DNA of 64,000 nucleotides from Microbacterium karelineae (lineage in GTDB: Bacteria; Actinomycetota; Actinomycetes; Actinomycetales; Microbacteriaceae): the NCBI RefSeq assembly GCF_009745985.1, contig NZ_WFIX01000171.1, positions 186,001 to 250,000 of the forward strand, given 5' to 3'. Below, in pieces: positions 1 to 8,053 of the stretch (within the stretch, counting starts at the first letter, position 1; each line of letters opens with the position of its first letter). Under the pieces are notes generated by a model. The model worked only from the letters and a program-made list of their open reading frames with translations, had not been told where the DNA came from and made no database searches. The position numbers and the translations under genes were made by a program.

Positions 1-865
1 GGAGCCTCTCCCACAGGGGCGAGGATTCGATCCTCTCGCGCTCGCCGTCCGCGGTGTCGTCGACGTAGACGAACAGCATGTCGGCGGAGTCGAGAAGGTC
101 GAGGTTCTCCTCACTGACGTCGATGCTGAAGTCGTCGGGATCGGTCTGCCCCTCAGGCTGGGCGATGCCGAGGGCGCGGAAGGCGATGCTCTCCGACGTC
201 CCGATCCGAATCGAGTAGCTTCCGTCCGCGCTGACGCGCAGCGTCGAGACCGGCTGATCGGTGAGGTCGGCGGCCGCGACCCGCGCCTTCAGCTCGGCGA
301 GCCGATCGTCGAGCTGTTCGAGACGCGCATCGGCCGTCTCCTCCTCGCCGAGGGCGCGGGCGACCTCGGTGAAGTTCTTCTTGATCTCGTCGAGATGAAC
401 GTAGTTGTAGACGTACCCGAAGGTCGGCAGCGCCTCGGCCGCCTTGTCGTACGTCTCCTGGTTCCAGGGGTCGTCCTCGAAACCGGCGAAGGTGATGAAG
501 AGATCGGGGTCCTGTGCGAGGACCTTCTCCCAGTCGAGTTCGCTGTTGTCTCCGACCAGAACGACGTCCTCCATTCTGTCGGCCAGGTAGGTCGGCAGGG
601 AGTTCGGATTGACCGGCGACGCCACGGGCGTCACGCCCAGCGAGAGGAGGTTCGCGAGCGTGACGCTGTCGCCGGCGACCACGCGCTGCGGATCGGACGG
701 GATCTCGACGTCACCGAAGTAGTCCTCGATCTCGTGAGTCGCCGACGCGGCGTCGTCGTCACCCGCGCCGGCGTCACCGGAGCAGGCGGTCAGGGCGAGG
801 CCTGCGGCGAGCAGGGCGGCGGTGGGCATCGCCCAGCGACGCCGCCGACGTGTGAGGTGCGTCAT
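1..865 (-). CDS. Iron-siderophore ABC transporter substrate-binding lipoprotein (3' end beyond window)
   Basis: This is a FecB/BtuF-type periplasmic-binding fold protein that should capture a ferric siderophore outside the membrane and deliver it to a FecCD permease. The start at 865 gives an Arg-rich n-region, a hydrophobic stretch and the lipobox LTAC (Cys near residue 27). The frame then stays open to the window edge, so the C-terminus is missing. The first mature segment, with DYFGDVEIPSDPQRVV, is typical of the family. It lies only 4 bp downstream of the siderophore-interacting protein gene and should be co-transcribed with it from the iron box at 1742-1760. It is the second binding protein beside one permease set, so either it serves the neighbouring permease with a different ligand or its own permeases lie off the window. 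Confidence 0.88.
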   Translation of the reverse strand, partial: MTHLTRRRRRWAMPTAALLAAGLALTACSGDAGAGDDDAASATHEIEDYFGDVEIPSDPQRVVAGDSVTLANLLSLGVTPVASPVNPNSLPTYLADRMEDVVLVGDNSELDWEKVLAQDPDLFITFAGFEDDPWNQETYDKAAEALPTFGYVYNYVHLDEIKKNFTEVARALGEEETADARLEQLDDRLAELKARVAAADLTDQPVSTLRVSADGSYSIRIGTSESIAFRALGIAQPEGQTDPDDFSIDVSEENLDLLDSADMLFVYVDDTADGERERIESSPLWERL

Positions 866-869
866 CCGC

Positions 870-1724
870 TCATCGCCTGCCGTTCGAGATCGAAGGGGCG
901 CCCTCGGTGGGTGCCGCCTGCACAGGCTGCGGTGTCTCGGCGTTGACCTCACGCACCCAGTCGCCCTTGATGGCGCGCCACTGCTCGTCGTCGTACCCCC
1001 GCCGCCAGTAGGGAGAGCACGACAGGTGGTCCAGGTCGACGATGCGCTCGCGCAGCAGCACACGGCGCACCGCGCGGGTGGCGACGGCCTCGCCGTGCAC
1101 GAAGGCGCTCACCACCCCCTCGGGGCGCGGCAGGGCGGCGACCGCGTCGGCGAGCAGCGCGTCCGGATCGGCGCGACCGGCTCGATGCACCCACTGGATG
1201 CTCAGTTCGCCGGGCGAGGACAGCGCGATCTCTCCGGCGGCGTCATCGACCTCGGCGACGATCGTCACCGGCCTACCGGCCGGAACCGACTCCGCGCAGA
1301 CCGCGATCGCCGGCAGCGCGCTCTCGTCGCCGACGAAGAGATAGGCATCGGCCTCGGGATGCGGAAGGTACCCGTCCGCGGGACCGCGGAACTGCAGCCG
1401 GGCCCCCGGCTGCGCGCCCAGCGCCCAGCGCCCGGCATACCCGACGTCGCCGTGGGCGGCGAGGTCGAGCGTGAGCTCCCGGCGCACCGGATCCCATGCC
1501 CGCACCGTGATCCGGCGCGGATAGGGCCGCTGGTCCCTCGGCAGCTCGCGAACCGACTCCGCGTCGAACGGCACGCCATATGGCGCCGCATCGGGCAGGA
1601 AGAAGCAGTTCACGTAGGCGTCGGAACTCTCCGAGGGCTGGAATCCCGCGAGGCCCTCACCGCCCAGCACGACCCGAATCAGCTGCGGTGTCAGTCGCTC
1701 GGTCGCGACCACTTCTCCGTACAT
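870..1724 (-). CDS. Siderophore-interacting protein (FAD-binding ferric-siderophore reductase family)
   Basis: This 284-residue protein belongs to the SIP/ViuB family. These are cytoplasmic flavoproteins that release iron from imported siderophores by reduction with NAD(P)H. The N-terminal FAD-binding barrel shows the family pattern ERLTPQLIRVVLGGEGLAGF. RPYPRRITVRAWDP matches the usual R-x-Y-T/P-x-R flavin-binding strand. The C-terminal NAD(P)H-like half has LFVGDESALPAI and ends in a typical W-R-R-G-Y-x-D region. A GAGAGG ribosome binding site precedes the ATG. The gene follows an IdeR-type box at 18-36 bp upstream, which indicates iron-repressed expression, and it runs directly into the binding-protein gene at 865. 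Confidence 0.92.
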   Translation of the reverse strand: MYGEVVATERLTPQLIRVVLGGEGLAGFQPSESSDAYVNCFFLPDAAPYGVPFDAESVRELPRDQRPYPRRITVRAWDPVRRELTLDLAAHGDVGYAGRWALGAQPGARLQFRGPADGYLPHPEADAYLFVGDESALPAIAVCAESVPAGRPVTIVAEVDDAAGEIALSSPGELSIQWVHRAGRADPDALLADAVAALPRPEGVVSAFVHGEAVATRAVRRVLLRERIVDLDHLSCSPYWRRGYDDEQWRAIKGDWVREVNAETPQPVQAAPTEGAPSISNGRR

Positions 1725-1741
1725 GCGCCCACCTCTCGAAC

Positions 1742-1760
1742 TTAGATAACCCTAACCTAA
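1742..1760. promoter_or_regulatory. DtxR/IdeR-type iron box upstream of the siderophore-interacting protein gene
   Basis: TTAGATAACCCTAACCTAA matches the recalled actinobacterial IdeR/DtxR consensus TWAGGTWAGSCTWACCTWA at 17 of 19 positions by eye. It sits 18 bp before the ATG at 1724, where a bound repressor would cover the promoter. Repression of the 1724-to-1 transcript in iron-replete cells is inferred. Confidence 0.8.
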
Positions 1761-1767
1761 GTTCGAG

Positions 1768-2574
1768 TCATCGCATGGCCACCGCCCGTCGTGCGCCCAC
1801 CGGAACGATCAGGGGCCGGGAGGAGACAGGGTCGGCGAGCACCACGCTCTCGAGGCCGAAGACCTCCCTGAGGAGCTCGGCGGTGATCAGCTCACCGGGC
1901 GCGCCGGAGGCGACGACCGCTCCATCGCGCATCACGATCAGGTGGTCGCTGTAGCGAATCGCCAGGTTGAGGTCGTGCAGCACCATCACGATGGTGCGCC
2001 CCAGCTCGGCCTGGAGCTGATCGACGAGGTCGAGCACCTCGACCTGGTGGGCGAGGTCGAGGTAGGTGGTCGGCTCGTCCAGCAGGAGCACGTCGGTCTC
2101 CTGAGCCAGCGCCATCGAGATCCAGGCCCGCTGGCGCTGACCCCCGGAGAGCTCGTCGACCGGGCGTCCGGCGAGGCTCTGCATGCCGGTCAGCCGGAGT
2201 GCGGCCTCGACCTCAGACTCGTCATCGCTCGACCACTGCCGCCACCAGGACTGGTGGGGATGGCGCCCCTTGGCCACGAGATCGGCGACCGTGAGACCCT
2301 CCGGCGCAACGGGCGACTGGGGCAGCATCCCCAGCACCCGGGCGACGTCACGTGTGCGCATCGAGGTGATCGCCTTGCCGTCGAGCATGACTCGGCCGGC
2401 CTGCGGCGCGAGCAGCCGCGCGAGCGCGCGCAGCAGGGTGGACTTTCCGCAGCCATTGGGACCGATGATCGTCGTGATGGCACCGGCGGGGATCTCCGTG
2501 GTGAGCCCCTCGACCACCAGTCGGTCGCCGTACCCGAGTGTGAGGTCGCGGGCGGACAGCTCGTGGGACGTCAT
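1768..2574 (-). CDS. Iron-siderophore ABC transporter ATP-binding protein (FecE/FepC type)
   Basis: This cytoplasmic ATPase powers the FecCD permease pair encoded just upstream. The start at 2574 gives 268 residues, normal for the family. It overlaps the permease stop by 4 bp (ATGA), which favours it over open frame farther upstream. Visible motifs are Walker [12 protein letters not shown], the ABC signature [10 protein letters not shown], Walker [17 protein letters not shown] and the switch His in VLHDLNLA. The order binding protein, permease, permease, ATPase (6122 to 1768) is a complete importer operon. Confidence 0.95.
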   Translation of the reverse strand: MTSHELSARDLTLGYGDRLVVEGLTTEIPAGAITTIIGPNGCGKSTLLRALARLLAPQAGRVMLDGKAITSMRTRDVARVLGMLPQSPVAPEGLTVADLVAKGRHPHQSWWRQWSSDDESEVEAALRLTGMQSLAGRPVDELSGGQRQRAWISMALAQETDVLLLDEPTTYLDLAHQVEVLDLVDQLQAELGRTIVMVLHDLNLAIRYSDHLIVMRDGAVVASGAPGELITAELLREVFGLESVVLADPVSSRPLIVPVGARRAVAMR

Positions 2575-3644
2575 CGAGAGAGCCTTCGATTGGTGCGGAT
2601 GATGAGATACATGAGGAAAGGGCCGCCGATCGCGGTGGTGACCACGCCGACGGGCAGCTCGACCGGCAGCAGCACCCGGGCGACATAGTCGCTGCCGACG
2701 ACCAGCGCGGCGCCCATCAGACCGGATGCCAGCAGAGGGGGGCCCGCTGTCCTGAGGATGCGCAGGGCCAGCTGTGGGGCGACGAAGGCCACGAAGCCGA
2801 TCGGGCCCGCGGCCGTGACGCACATCGCGGCCAGCAGCACCGAGGCGATCAGCAGCGCGGCCTGACTGGTGCGGACGCGGACGCCGAGAGCCCGCGCCGT
2901 CTCGTCCCCGAGCTTCAGCGCCGACAACGGAAACGCCATGGCGATCGCCACCGTGCCGATCGCGATGACGGCGATCGCCGCCCGCGCATCACCCCAGTCG
3001 CGGCCGTTCAGCGAACCGTTGAGCCATACCGTCGCCCGGGTGACGTCCCAGATGTCGCCCACGACGAGCATCCACGATGTGAGTGCGACGAGGATCGCGT
3101 TCGTCGCGATCCCCACGAGGATCAGCCGGAACCCCTCGATGCCGCGGCGCCAGGCGAGCAGGTAGATGGCGGTCGCGGTGAGCAGACCGCCGAGCAACGC
3201 GGCCGTCGGCACCCCGAAGGTCGCGCCGATGACGGTCGATCCGCCGAGGACGATCACGGCGACGGCGCCCGCGCTCGCACCGGCCATGATGCCCAGGATG
3301 TCCGGGCTGGCCAGCGGGTTGCGCGTGATCGACTGGGTGATCGCGCCCGAGATGCCGAGGCCGAGGCCGACGAGGACGCCGATGACGGCGCGCGGCAGCC
3401 GGAGGTCCATCACGATGAACCGCTCGGCGTCGGTTCCGCCGCCGAACAGAACCTGGGCGACGCCCCCGATGCTGATCGGGTAGTCACCCTGGCCGATGCC
3501 GGCGCAGACCAGGAGGAAGACGATCGCCGCGAACGCCAGGTGCGCGACCACGAGGCCCGGGCGCCACACCATCGAGATGCGCCCCAGTCTCACGGCGCGG
3601 CGTGACGGGGCCGCCACTGCCTCTCGCACGCCCGCCCGGCTCAT
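2571..3644 (-). CDS. FecCD-family ABC permease
   Basis: This 357-residue polytopic membrane protein of the BtuC/FecCD family forms half of the translocation channel for a ferric siderophore. The family hallmarks are [41 protein letters not shown] and the coupling region [20 protein letters not shown]. The start at 3644 ([10 protein letters not shown]) overlaps the previous permease by 4 bp. About ten hydrophobic segments are present. It should pair with the RDD-FecCD fusion at 3641-5128. Confidence 0.95.
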   Translation of the reverse strand: MSRAGVREAVAAPSRRAVRLGRISMVWRPGLVVAHLAFAAIVFLLVCAGIGQGDYPISIGGVAQVLFGGGTDAERFIVMDLRLPRAVIGVLVGLGLGISGAITQSITRNPLASPDILGIMAGASAGAVAVIVLGGSTVIGATFGVPTAALLGGLLTATAIYLLAWRRGIEGFRLILVGIATNAILVALTSWMLVVGDIWDVTRATVWLNGSLNGRDWGDARAAIAVIAIGTVAIAMAFPLSALKLGDETARALGVRVRTSQAALLIASVLLAAMCVTAAGPIGFVAFVAPQLALRILRTAGPPLLASGLMGAALVVGSDYVARVLLPVELPVGVVTTAIGGPFLMYLIIRTNRRLSR

Positions 3645-5128
3645 AGGCTCGCCAGCTTCCGCCGGCGCACGAGCGCGATGAAGAACGGGCCGCCGACGAG
3701 CGCGAGCACGATCCCGACCTGCAGCTCGCCCGGCCGCACCACCACGCGGCCGATGACATCGCAGATCGTCAGCAGGGTGGCCCCGATCAGCGCAGAGTAC
3801 GGCAGGATCCAACGGTAGTCCGGGCCGGTGATCGCGCGGGCGATGTGGGGCACGACCAGCCCGACGAAGCCGATCGGTCCGCAGGCGGCCGTCGCCGTGC
3901 CGGCCAGAAGCGTGATCGCCGCGACGCCCGCGATCCGGCTGAGCAGGATGCTGCCGCCGAGCGAACGCGCGACATCCTCGCCGAGGCTCATCAGGTTGAG
4001 CCCGGGAGCGCTGGCCAATGCGATCACCATCCCGGCGGCGAAGAACGGGAGGAGCGGCGTCAGGACATCCAGGCCGCGAGCCGCGACCGACCCGACCACC
4101 CAGAACCGGTATGAGTCCAGGGTGTCCTGGTCGAGCAGCACCACCGCCGCAGTGATCGAGGAGAGGAAGGCGGCCATCGCCGCGCCGCCGAGGATCAGCG
4201 AGATCGGCGAGAGAGCGCGGCCGCCCATCGCGGCCAGCCCGAAGACGACGATGGTGGCGACGAACGACCCGGCGAGGGCGAACCACACCGTGCCGGTCGC
4301 CGAGCCGACGCCCAGGAGCAGGGTGGCGAGGACGACGGCGCAGGCCGCCCCCGCGCTGACCCCGAGGATGCCGGGGTCGGCCAGCGGGTTGCGGGTGTGC
4401 CCCTGGATCATCGCGCCCGCCATACCGAGCGCCAGGCCGGTGACGAGGGCGAGCAGGGTCCTCGGCAGTCGCAGACTGCGGACGATGATCTCGGAATCGC
4501 TCGCGCTGACGCCGTAGGGTGGGGCGATCGCCGCGCCGATCTCGGCGAGGCTGAGTGGTCGGGCGCCGACGGCGACGCTCGCCAGCGCCACGACGAGGAG
4601 CAGGAGCGCACAGACCACGAGCCCGGTGATGCGGCGTGTCCGCATCGAGGCGGGAGACGCCTCCGCGACGTGCTCGACGAATCCTTCGTCGACGGCCGTC
4701 GCCCGGCGGACCACCTCGCGTGAGGAGAAGAGCAGCAGGCTCGACCGCGCTCCGAGCGGCTGGCCATCACGCCCGCGGGCGACCAGCCCGAACCATGTCT
4801 TGCCGACCGATGAGCCGGTCCGGCCCTGGGCGAAGCCGAGGTTCCAGACGTATGTCGCCGCGGTCGCCACGACCGCCATCGCTCCGAAGATCAGCCGGTC
4901 GGCCTGCCCGCCGCCGTTCACGTCCCGCAGGGAGTGCACGATCAGCGCCCCGACGATCGCCGGCGCGGCGGCGACCGCCGCATCGGCGATCGCCGCGAGC
5001 AGGCGCAGCGGCAGGGGCGCCGGGCCGCGCGGGACCTCGACCCTGGTGTGGTCGCCCCGCTGTGCGGCTCCGGCCTCGCGCGCGAGCAGGCCGGAGAGCG
5101 CCGCGGTCTCGGGCTCGCTCTCCGTCAT
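3641..5128 (-). CDS. RDD-domain / FecCD permease fusion
   Basis: This 495-residue protein is longer than a normal FecCD permease (about 340). Residues about 40-150 look like an RDD membrane domain: LRLLAAIADAAV, then two hydrophobic helices, then QGRTGSSVGKTWFGLV, the usual RDD G-R-T-x-G-K-x-x-x-G-L segment. From about residue 165 it is an ordinary FecCD permease with LPRTLLALVTGLALGMAGAM, TRNPLADPGILGVSAGAA and CGPIGFVGLVVPHIAR. The ATG at 5128 lies 10 bp after the binding-protein stop and is the best start. The RDD part could be a regulatory or accessory membrane module, but its role is unknown. It is the partner of the permease at 2571-3644. Confidence 0.9.
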   Translation of the reverse strand: MTESEPETAALSGLLAREAGAAQRGDHTRVEVPRGPAPLPLRLLAAIADAAVAAAPAIVGALIVHSLRDVNGGGQADRLIFGAMAVVATAATYVWNLGFAQGRTGSSVGKTWFGLVARGRDGQPLGARSSLLLFSSREVVRRATAVDEGFVEHVAEASPASMRTRRITGLVVCALLLLVVALASVAVGARPLSLAEIGAAIAPPYGVSASDSEIIVRSLRLPRTLLALVTGLALGMAGAMIQGHTRNPLADPGILGVSAGAACAVVLATLLLGVGSATGTVWFALAGSFVATIVVFGLAAMGGRALSPISLILGGAAMAAFLSSITAAVVLLDQDTLDSYRFWVVGSVAARGLDVLTPLLPFFAAGMVIALASAPGLNLMSLGEDVARSLGGSILLSRIAGVAAITLLAGTATAACGPIGFVGLVVPHIARAITGPDYRWILPYSALIGATLLTICDVIGRVVVRPGELQVGIVLALVGGPFFIALVRRRKLASL

Positions 5129-5138
5129 CCGCGTCGCC

Positions 5139-6122
5139 TCAGAGCCCCTCTGCGCTCTCGAGGTGGTCGGCATACTCGCCGATGATGTTCGCGTAGCTCT
5201 CGTAGCTGTACGGGGCCGCGGGATACCACGCGTACTGCTGACCGGCGACCACCGCCGGCAGGTTCCGCCAGATCTCCATGTCGCGGATCGCGTCGAGTCC
5301 GGAGGCGTCGCGGGCGTCGACGAGCAGCACATCGGCGTGGTGCTTGCCGAGGTTCTCCAGGCTCACCTGCTCCCACACGCCCGATTCGTCCGGCGTCACC
5401 TCGGCGAACTCCACCCCGAGATCGGCCAGGTGGGCGAGGTCGGGGTGCTGCGCGGGATTCGCGAACCACGCTCCGTCCTCGGTCACCGACAGCGCGAGCA
5501 CGACGAGCTCGGGGTCGCCTTCGGAGGCCTCCGCGACCCGCCCGCCCGCCGCCTCGAACTCGGCCTTCGCCTCAGCGATGTCCGGCTCGGCGCCGAGCCG
5601 TTCGGCGAGGTCCACGAAGGCCTCGATCTGCTCGGTCACGGACAGACCGGTCAGCTGCATGCCGATTGTGGGCGCCACTTCGGTGATCTGCCCTTCGACT
5701 TCTCCGGCATACCAGAGGGTCTCGAGGTCGAAGGTCATGTCGATCAGCAGATCGGGGCCGAGGGCGGCGTACTCCTCGACGCTGAATTCGCCCCACGTCG
5801 TGCCCAGCACGGTCATCTGAGAGGGATCGATGTCGCCGGCCTGGTAGTCGAGCGGGTCGGGCAGCTCGCCGAAGACACCGGCGGCCTGATATCCGTTGTC
5901 CCACAGCGCGGCGGCGACGCTGGTCTGCGCGACGACGACCTCAGGCGTACGGTCGAGCGACACCGCCGTCCCGCGCGCGTCGGTGTAGCTGAACGGATGG
6001 GACCGGTCGGATCCGGCCGGCTCACTCGGTTCGGTGTCCGACGAGCAGGCGGACACTGCGAGCACCCCGAGCACGGCCGCGCCGACGAGGACGCGGCCCG
6101 ATAGGCGAGGCGGCATGGTCAT
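5139..6122 (-). CDS. Iron-siderophore ABC transporter substrate-binding lipoprotein
   Basis: This 327-residue FecB-type binding lipoprotein is the first gene of the 6122-to-1768 importer operon. It has a signal peptide with lipobox VSAC (Cys about residue 26). The mature start, HPFSYTDARGTAVSLDRTPEVVV, is typical of the family (shown in part: SYTDARGTAVSL). The body has the two-lobe fold pattern, including LGPDLLIDMTFDLETLW and PELVVLALSV. A weak iron box lies 21-39 bp upstream (6143-6161). Its substrate is inferred to be a ferric siderophore; xenosiderophore uptake is equally possible. Confidence 0.92.
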   Translation of the reverse strand: MTMPPRLSGRVLVGAAVLGVLAVSACSSDTEPSEPAGSDRSHPFSYTDARGTAVSLDRTPEVVVAQTSVAAALWDNGYQAAGVFGELPDPLDYQAGDIDPSQMTVLGTTWGEFSVEEYAALGPDLLIDMTFDLETLWYAGEVEGQITEVAPTIGMQLTGLSVTEQIEAFVDLAERLGAEPDIAEAKAEFEAAGGRVAEASEGDPELVVLALSVTEDGAWFANPAQHPDLAHLADLGVEFAEVTPDESGVWEQVSLENLGKHHADVLLVDARDASGLDAIRDMEIWRNLPAVVAGQQYAWYPAAPYSYESYANIIGEYADHLESAEGL

Positions 6123-6142
6123 CTTCTCTCCGTCTGCATGAT

Positions 6143-6161
6143 GAAGGGAAGGCTACCCTAA
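6143..6161. promoter_or_regulatory. Degenerate IdeR/DtxR-type iron box upstream of importer operon
   Basis: Read on the minus strand, TTAGGGTAGCCTTCCCTTC agrees with the IdeR consensus at about 16 of 19 positions. The left half is good and the right half decayed. It lies 21 bp before the ATG at 6122. It is weaker than the other iron boxes in this window. Confidence 0.5.
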
Positions 6162-6238
6162 GGGAAAGCCGGGTGACAGCGCGTCTCGATCCGCGGATCC
6201 GACATCTCAACGATCCGGGCCGTCTCCGGCGCCGCCCA

Positions 6239-8053
6239 TCACCACCCCGGATACGGCATGCGCTCGTCGCCGATGCGCTGAGGGAACGCGCCCACGGCGA
6301 GGCGCCGCGTGCCCGTCGCGAGCAGCCTCACGGCGGCGTACCCCGCCTCGCGCACGCGCGGGACGGTGACATCGACCGACACGATGCGCGGCGCGATCCG
6401 CGCGAGCGCGTCGAACACGGATCCGGCCGTGGGTCCGTCCACCTGCGACGACGGGTCCCCTTCCTTCTCCGTACGCGCGAGGAAGTGCGCCGCGACGCCC
6501 GGATCCAGGCCGAGCTGCACATGGCACATGGGGTCGATGAGGCGGCGGCGATCGGCGAAGTCGCGGCCGTATCGGCGATCGGCGCGGTGCGGGGCGAGCC
6601 CCGCGACGCCGCCGTTGCCGAGCTCGCACGCGCGCCGGATGAGGCTGCCCGGATCCCGCAGATCCCGCGCGGACGAGTACTGGATCAGCGCCTCGCCGAT
6701 CGCGATCGCCGCGGCCTCCTCGGGATCCGCCGCGGCGCCCCCGCCGAGCCCGACGATGCGATCCTCGTCGTGCACGACGGCGAGCCGCACGGGGATCCCT
6801 GCACCGGTCGGAAGATCCCGTACACGCAGCGCGAGCGCGCCGCCGATGTCGATCTGCACGGGCGCCTGCACCGGACGCAGCGGGGCCCCGCCGTCGAACC
6901 ACCACCGCGCGATCGCGTCCTGCGCGATGATCCTGGCGGCCGCGCGTTCCCGCGCGTGCTCGAGCGTCCGACCCGCCTCGAGGCCCACGAGGTTGTGTCC
7001 GTTCGTCGCGACGAGTCCCGGCAGCGCGCTCGCGAGATAGCCGGCGTGCACGAGGCTCAGCGGCACCCAGCATTCCTCGTCCCGCTCGACGCCCCGCAGC
7101 CACCATGATCCCTCGCCGGCGCCGGCGCGTCGGAATGGAAAGCCGGGCCGATCGTGCAGGCGAGGATCGTGCGGCCCCCACTCGTCGACGTCGAGGACCC
7201 GGCCCCCGATCCGCCGCAGGGATTCGCGCGAAGCGAGGCGCCGATGCCCCTGGCCGAGGTAGGCGCCGCAGAGGTGCGCGATGCCCGACAGCGTCGCGGC
7301 CTCCTCCGGCGCGGCGCCGACGCCGTCGAACGCCGCGGCGGGGGCGAGCGGATCCGGCTGATGCCGCGCGTCGACGCTCGCCGGATGCGGCAGCTCCGCG
7401 TGCAGGTGATGGAATCGGTCCGGGTGCCACGGTTCCCGGCGCCGGCGGATCGCGTGGAGCACGCCCGTGACGGGGTCGACGATCGGCGCCGGCGCCAGGG
7501 CATGCGGCCGCCATGCATCGCCTGCCCACGTCCAGAGCGTGTCGGGGTCGAGGGCGGGATCGGGATCCGCCGCGCCGAGATCTCCGCCCCCGCGCAGCCC
7601 CGCATGGGCCACCGCCTTGTCGACGCACGCCGCCGCTCCGGCGCCCTCGCCGTCCGCGATTACGGGCCGTGCCGCGAGCGCCCGCGCGTGCGCAGGGTCG
7701 GCGACGGTCGCGAGGAGCGCGTCGCGTGCGCATCCCGCGCGCTCGACGGCGGATCCGCGCACGAGCGCGAGTCGATGGATCCGCCCGCCGAAGCGCCATC
7801 GCACCGTCGCGGGCGGCGCGCCCCCCGCGTCGATCCGACCCGCGAGCTCGCCGAGCGCGTCGAGCGCAGGCAGCCACGTGTCCGCGCCGAGCGCGGGACC
7901 GGGCGCATCGGGCCCCGTCAGACGCAGCGTGTCGAGCGCCTCCGCCGCCTCGGGCGTTCCGAACTCGATCCCCTCGAGCACCCACCGCCGCCCGTCGTCG
8001 CCGCAGACGAGCAGCGCGTCGCCCGCAAGCGAATACCCCGTGAGCGCGGTCAC
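6239..8053 (-). CDS. Second YcaO-domain protein of the RiPP operon (apparently degenerate ATP site)
   Basis: This 604-residue protein has a C-terminal YcaO half recognisable from GIAHLCGAYLGQGHRRLASRE, the two-segment spacing to HARERAAARIIAQDAIARWW, VDVTVPRVREAGYAAVRLLA and a proline-containing tail (MPYPGW). YcaO enzymes use ATP to activate a backbone amide and make azolines, thioamides or amidines. Here the usual S-x-x-x-E-x-x-E-R and E-x-x-E-R-D acidic pairs are altered to SRESLRRI (about residue 278) and RIIAQDAI (about 378), so ATP hydrolysis is doubtful. The GTG at 8053 overlaps the first YcaO stop by 4 bp, implying translational coupling. It may be a scaffold or specificity subunit (inference). 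Confidence 0.8.
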   Translation of the reverse strand: MTALTGYSLAGDALLVCGDDGRRWVLEGIEFGTPEAAEALDTLRLTGPDAPGPALGADTWLPALDALGELAGRIDAGGAPPATVRWRFGGRIHRLALVRGSAVERAGCARDALLATVADPAHARALAARPVIADGEGAGAAACVDKAVAHAGLRGGGDLGAADPDPALDPDTLWTWAGDAWRPHALAPAPIVDPVTGVLHAIRRRREPWHPDRFHHLHAELPHPASVDARHQPDPLAPAAAFDGVGAAPEEAATLSGIAHLCGAYLGQGHRRLASRESLRRIGGRVLDVDEWGPHDPRLHDRPGFPFRRAGAGEGSWWLRGVERDEECWVPLSLVHAGYLASALPGLVATNGHNLVGLEAGRTLEHARERAAARIIAQDAIARWWFDGGAPLRPVQAPVQIDIGGALALRVRDLPTGAGIPVRLAVVHDEDRIVGLGGGAAADPEEAAAIAIGEALIQYSSARDLRDPGSLIRRACELGNGGVAGLAPHRADRRYGRDFADRRRLIDPMCHVQLGLDPGVAAHFLARTEKEGDPSSQVDGPTAGSVFDALARIAPRIVSVDVTVPRVREAGYAAVRLLATGTRRLAVGAFPQRIGDERMPYPGW

